Program-made: the position numbers and the translations under genes
Source of the DNA: Vulcanimicrobiota bacterium
Lineage (GTDB): Bacteria; Vulcanimicrobiota; Vulcanimicrobiia; Vulcanimicrobiales; Vulcanimicrobiaceae
Assembly (NCBI GenBank): GCA_027452165.1
Contig: DAIDGX010000026.1
Span: 139,769-203,768, forward strand
Direction: 5' to 3'
Length of the DNA stretch: 64,000 nucleotides
Notes under the pieces: generated by a model
Seen by the model: only the letters and a program-made list of their open reading frames with translations
The model's database searches: none
What the model was told of the DNA's origin: nothing
In this document: positions 62,491 to 64,000 of the stretch, one piece after another
How the letters are laid out: each line of letters opens with the position of its first letter
How positions within the stretch are numbered: position 1 is the first letter of the stretch

Positions 62491-63820
62491 CTGATGGCTC
62501 GTCGGTTACGTCGCCAGGACGAGCTCCAGGCTCTCGGGCGACATGTACCGCCTTTCGGTCATCCAGTCCTCGCTCTGCTCGATCAAGATCATCGTGATGA
62601 TCGCAGCGCCGATGCTTCCGACGGGAAGATACCGATGGAGCGGGTGCGTCTCCGAATCTCTCGGTTGAGGTGTTCGATTGGATTCGTCGTCGCGATCTTG
62701 CGATGGTGTTCAATCGGAAACGCGAGGAACGCGAGCGCGTCAGCGATACCGGCATCGAAGATATCGATGGCTTTCTTGAGTGTTCCGCCGTAGCGCTCGC
62801 GAATATCTTGAACGGCGCGGTCAGCATTCACTTTGGAAACCTGGGTGAACACGCTGCGCAGCGATGCCGCAACCTCCGTTTTGCGGTTCTGCGGGACGTG
62901 GGCAAGAATGTTACGGACGAAATGGACCGTGCAGCGCTGCCAGGACGCGCCCTGCAACACCGTTGCGATCGCCGCCTTCACACCTTCATGCGCGTCGCTG
63001 ATTGCCAGCTTGACGCCCGACAATCGACGTTTTTTCAAACCTCGCAGGAACGCCGTCCAGGCATCTTTGCTCTCGGTGTCCACGACGTCGATCCCGATCA
63101 CGTCGCGATGCCCGTCGGCGCCGACGCCATACGCAATGACGACGGCATTCGAGACGACTCGATCGTCGATCCGCAGCTTCTCATAGAGCGCATCGAACCA
63201 GACGTAGGGATAGGCTTGCGTCAATTCCCGCCTCCGAAAAGTGGTCGCGGTGGCATCGAGTTCTTGACACAGCGCGCTGATCTGCGACTTGCTCAGGTGC
63301 TCTACACCCATCGCCGCGAGCACGTCCTCCATCTTGCGCGTGCTGATACCGCCGATGAACGCCTCTTGGATCACCGAAACCAGCGCTCGTTCGCTGCGCC
63401 GGAACTGCTCGATGACGGTCGGTCGAAACGGCGTTTCGCGCGAGCGCGGGATCTCGAGTTCGATGCTTCCGGCGCGGGTGTTGAGGCCGCGGGTCCTGCT
63501 GCCGTTGCGGCGGTCTTGCCGCTCGTCGCCGCGCTCGTAATGCCCGACGCCGATGTGCTGCTCAAACTGCGCCTTGATGGCCGCGTCGTACACGGTCGCG
63601 AGCATCTCACGCAGCACGTCGACATCTTTGTTGCTGAGCAGGTCGGCCAGGGCCAAGCGCTGCTCGTGCGTAAGGTTGGGGATGGTCATCGGGTCCTTTC
63701 TCTTGCGTTTACTCATTACAATCACAAGAGTTAGCCCGATGGCCGCCTGCGACCTCGACGGCCAGCAGGACGACCATTCTACACACTTATCCGGGCATTA
63801 CCAATTGGTCGAGCCGTCAG
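62491..63820. mobile_element. IS256-family insertion sequence
   Basis: About 1.33 kb, the usual IS256 size, containing one transposase gene on the minus strand. Candidate terminal inverted repeats are CTGATGGCTCG at 62491-62501 and CGAGCCGTCAG at 63810-63820 (10 of 11 bases match); the exact outer ends are uncertain and no 8-bp target duplication is evident. Confidence 0.75.
62506..63689 (-). pseudogene. IS256-family transposase, frameshifted near the C-terminus
   Basis: Start at ATG 63687-63689 (GAAAGGA 6 bases upstream). The main frame gives HEQRLALADLLSNKDVD..., YPYVWFDALYEKLRID, GLKKRRLSGVKLAISDAHEG, WQRCTVHFVRNILAHVP and TNPIEHLNREIRRRTRSIGIFPSE: DDE-type MULE/IS256 transposase with Asp, Asp and (late) Glu. 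After IGIFPSEA the frame reaches a stop, while another frame continues with ILIEQSEDWMTERRYMSPESLE to a TAA at 62506, the normal family end. A one-base indel or a frameshift site near 62610 therefore splits the gene. Confidence 0.8.
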
Positions 63821-64000
63821 GGGGCGCTAATGTACTTGATCGCGTCTGACGAAGGAATGTTCCCTGCCGAAGCAGCTGCATCGTGGCTTAACCTAGCAGT
63901 TGATTTAAATGCGTTACTCAATGCATCGCCTTCACGAGGAACGCACGATGGAGGTTCAGTCGGCGATCAAGAATAGCGCCCTCCTCATAGTTCTGCCGGG
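63821..64000 (+). other. Right flank of the IS, short ORF only
   Basis: A 48-codon frame (ATG 63831 to TAG 63977, beginning MYLIASDEGMFPAEAAASWL) is open, of AT-richer composition; no family recognised. It may be a remnant of the gene or island interrupted by the insertion. Confidence 0.3.

Noticed and set aside
57900-64000. Direct repeat of the tRNA-Asn 3' end marking the island's att site
   Set aside because: No second copy of the tRNA 3' sequence was found in the window; the far end of the island may lie beyond it.

Overview
The window is a 64 kb piece of a GC-rich (by eye about 60-65% G+C), gene-dense bacterial chromosome. A TonB-dependent receptor, an LPS-heptose epimerase (HldD), an RpoE/anti-sigma/RseB-like set and lipoproteins indicate a diderm, Gram-negative-type envelope. 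No rRNA or other firm taxonomic marker is present. The protein flavour resembles little-studied phyla such as Eremiobacterota (WPS-2), but that placement is inference. Most genes sit in tight co-directional runs with 4-base ATGA/GTGA stop-start overlaps, which fixes many starts.

Layout. 1-6.5 kb: end of thymidine kinase, then a convergent histidine operon (hisG-C-B-H-F-[A-I-E fusion]-D) behind a strong promoter, a His-rich leader peptide and an intrinsic attenuator. 6.5-14.2 kb: cation/proton antiporter, a lipoprotein, an unusual trio (two paralogous beta-rich proteins plus a trypsin-like protease), an orphan transposase-type HTH gene, a membrane/GAF-like sensor apparently cut at its N-terminus, and a small lower-GC island with a HEPN protein abutting the initiator tRNA gene. 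14.2-30 kb: housekeeping runs (adenosine deaminase, DtxR regulator, rhomboid, DinG helicase, S1/P1 nuclease; acetyl-CoA synthetase; CIRCE-hrcA-dnaJ-rsmE; glycosyltransferase-accD-accA-ftsB-ppx), ending in a tRNA-Leu(UAA) gene interrupted by a group I intron. 30-45 kb: PaiB-like and OYE-type flavoproteins, an M-box Mg2+ riboswitch, etfBA, a TPR protein, an HDAC-like amidohydrolase, an ECF sigma/anti-sigma module joined to two SCO1-type copper proteins and an NRAMP-like transporter with a DtxR-type box. 45-57.7 kb: TonB receptor, YmdB and PHP phosphoesterases, M16 protease, cyclodeaminase, ahcY-metK methyl cycle pair. 57.8-64 kb: a lower-GC accessory region next to tRNA-Asn with a GIY-YIG-like protein, a two-gene Gabija antiphage system (GajA/GajB) and a frameshifted IS256-family element.

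The most unusual signals are the self-splicing-type intron in tRNA-Leu(UAA) at the classic cyanobacterial/plastid position, the hexahistidine leader attenuator on an almost leaderless transcript, the HisA-HisI-HisE fusion, three genes whose conserved N-termini are reachable only from CTG start codons, an Mg2+ riboswitch with no Mg2+ transporter after it, and the Gabija locus with its nuclease-like neighbour.
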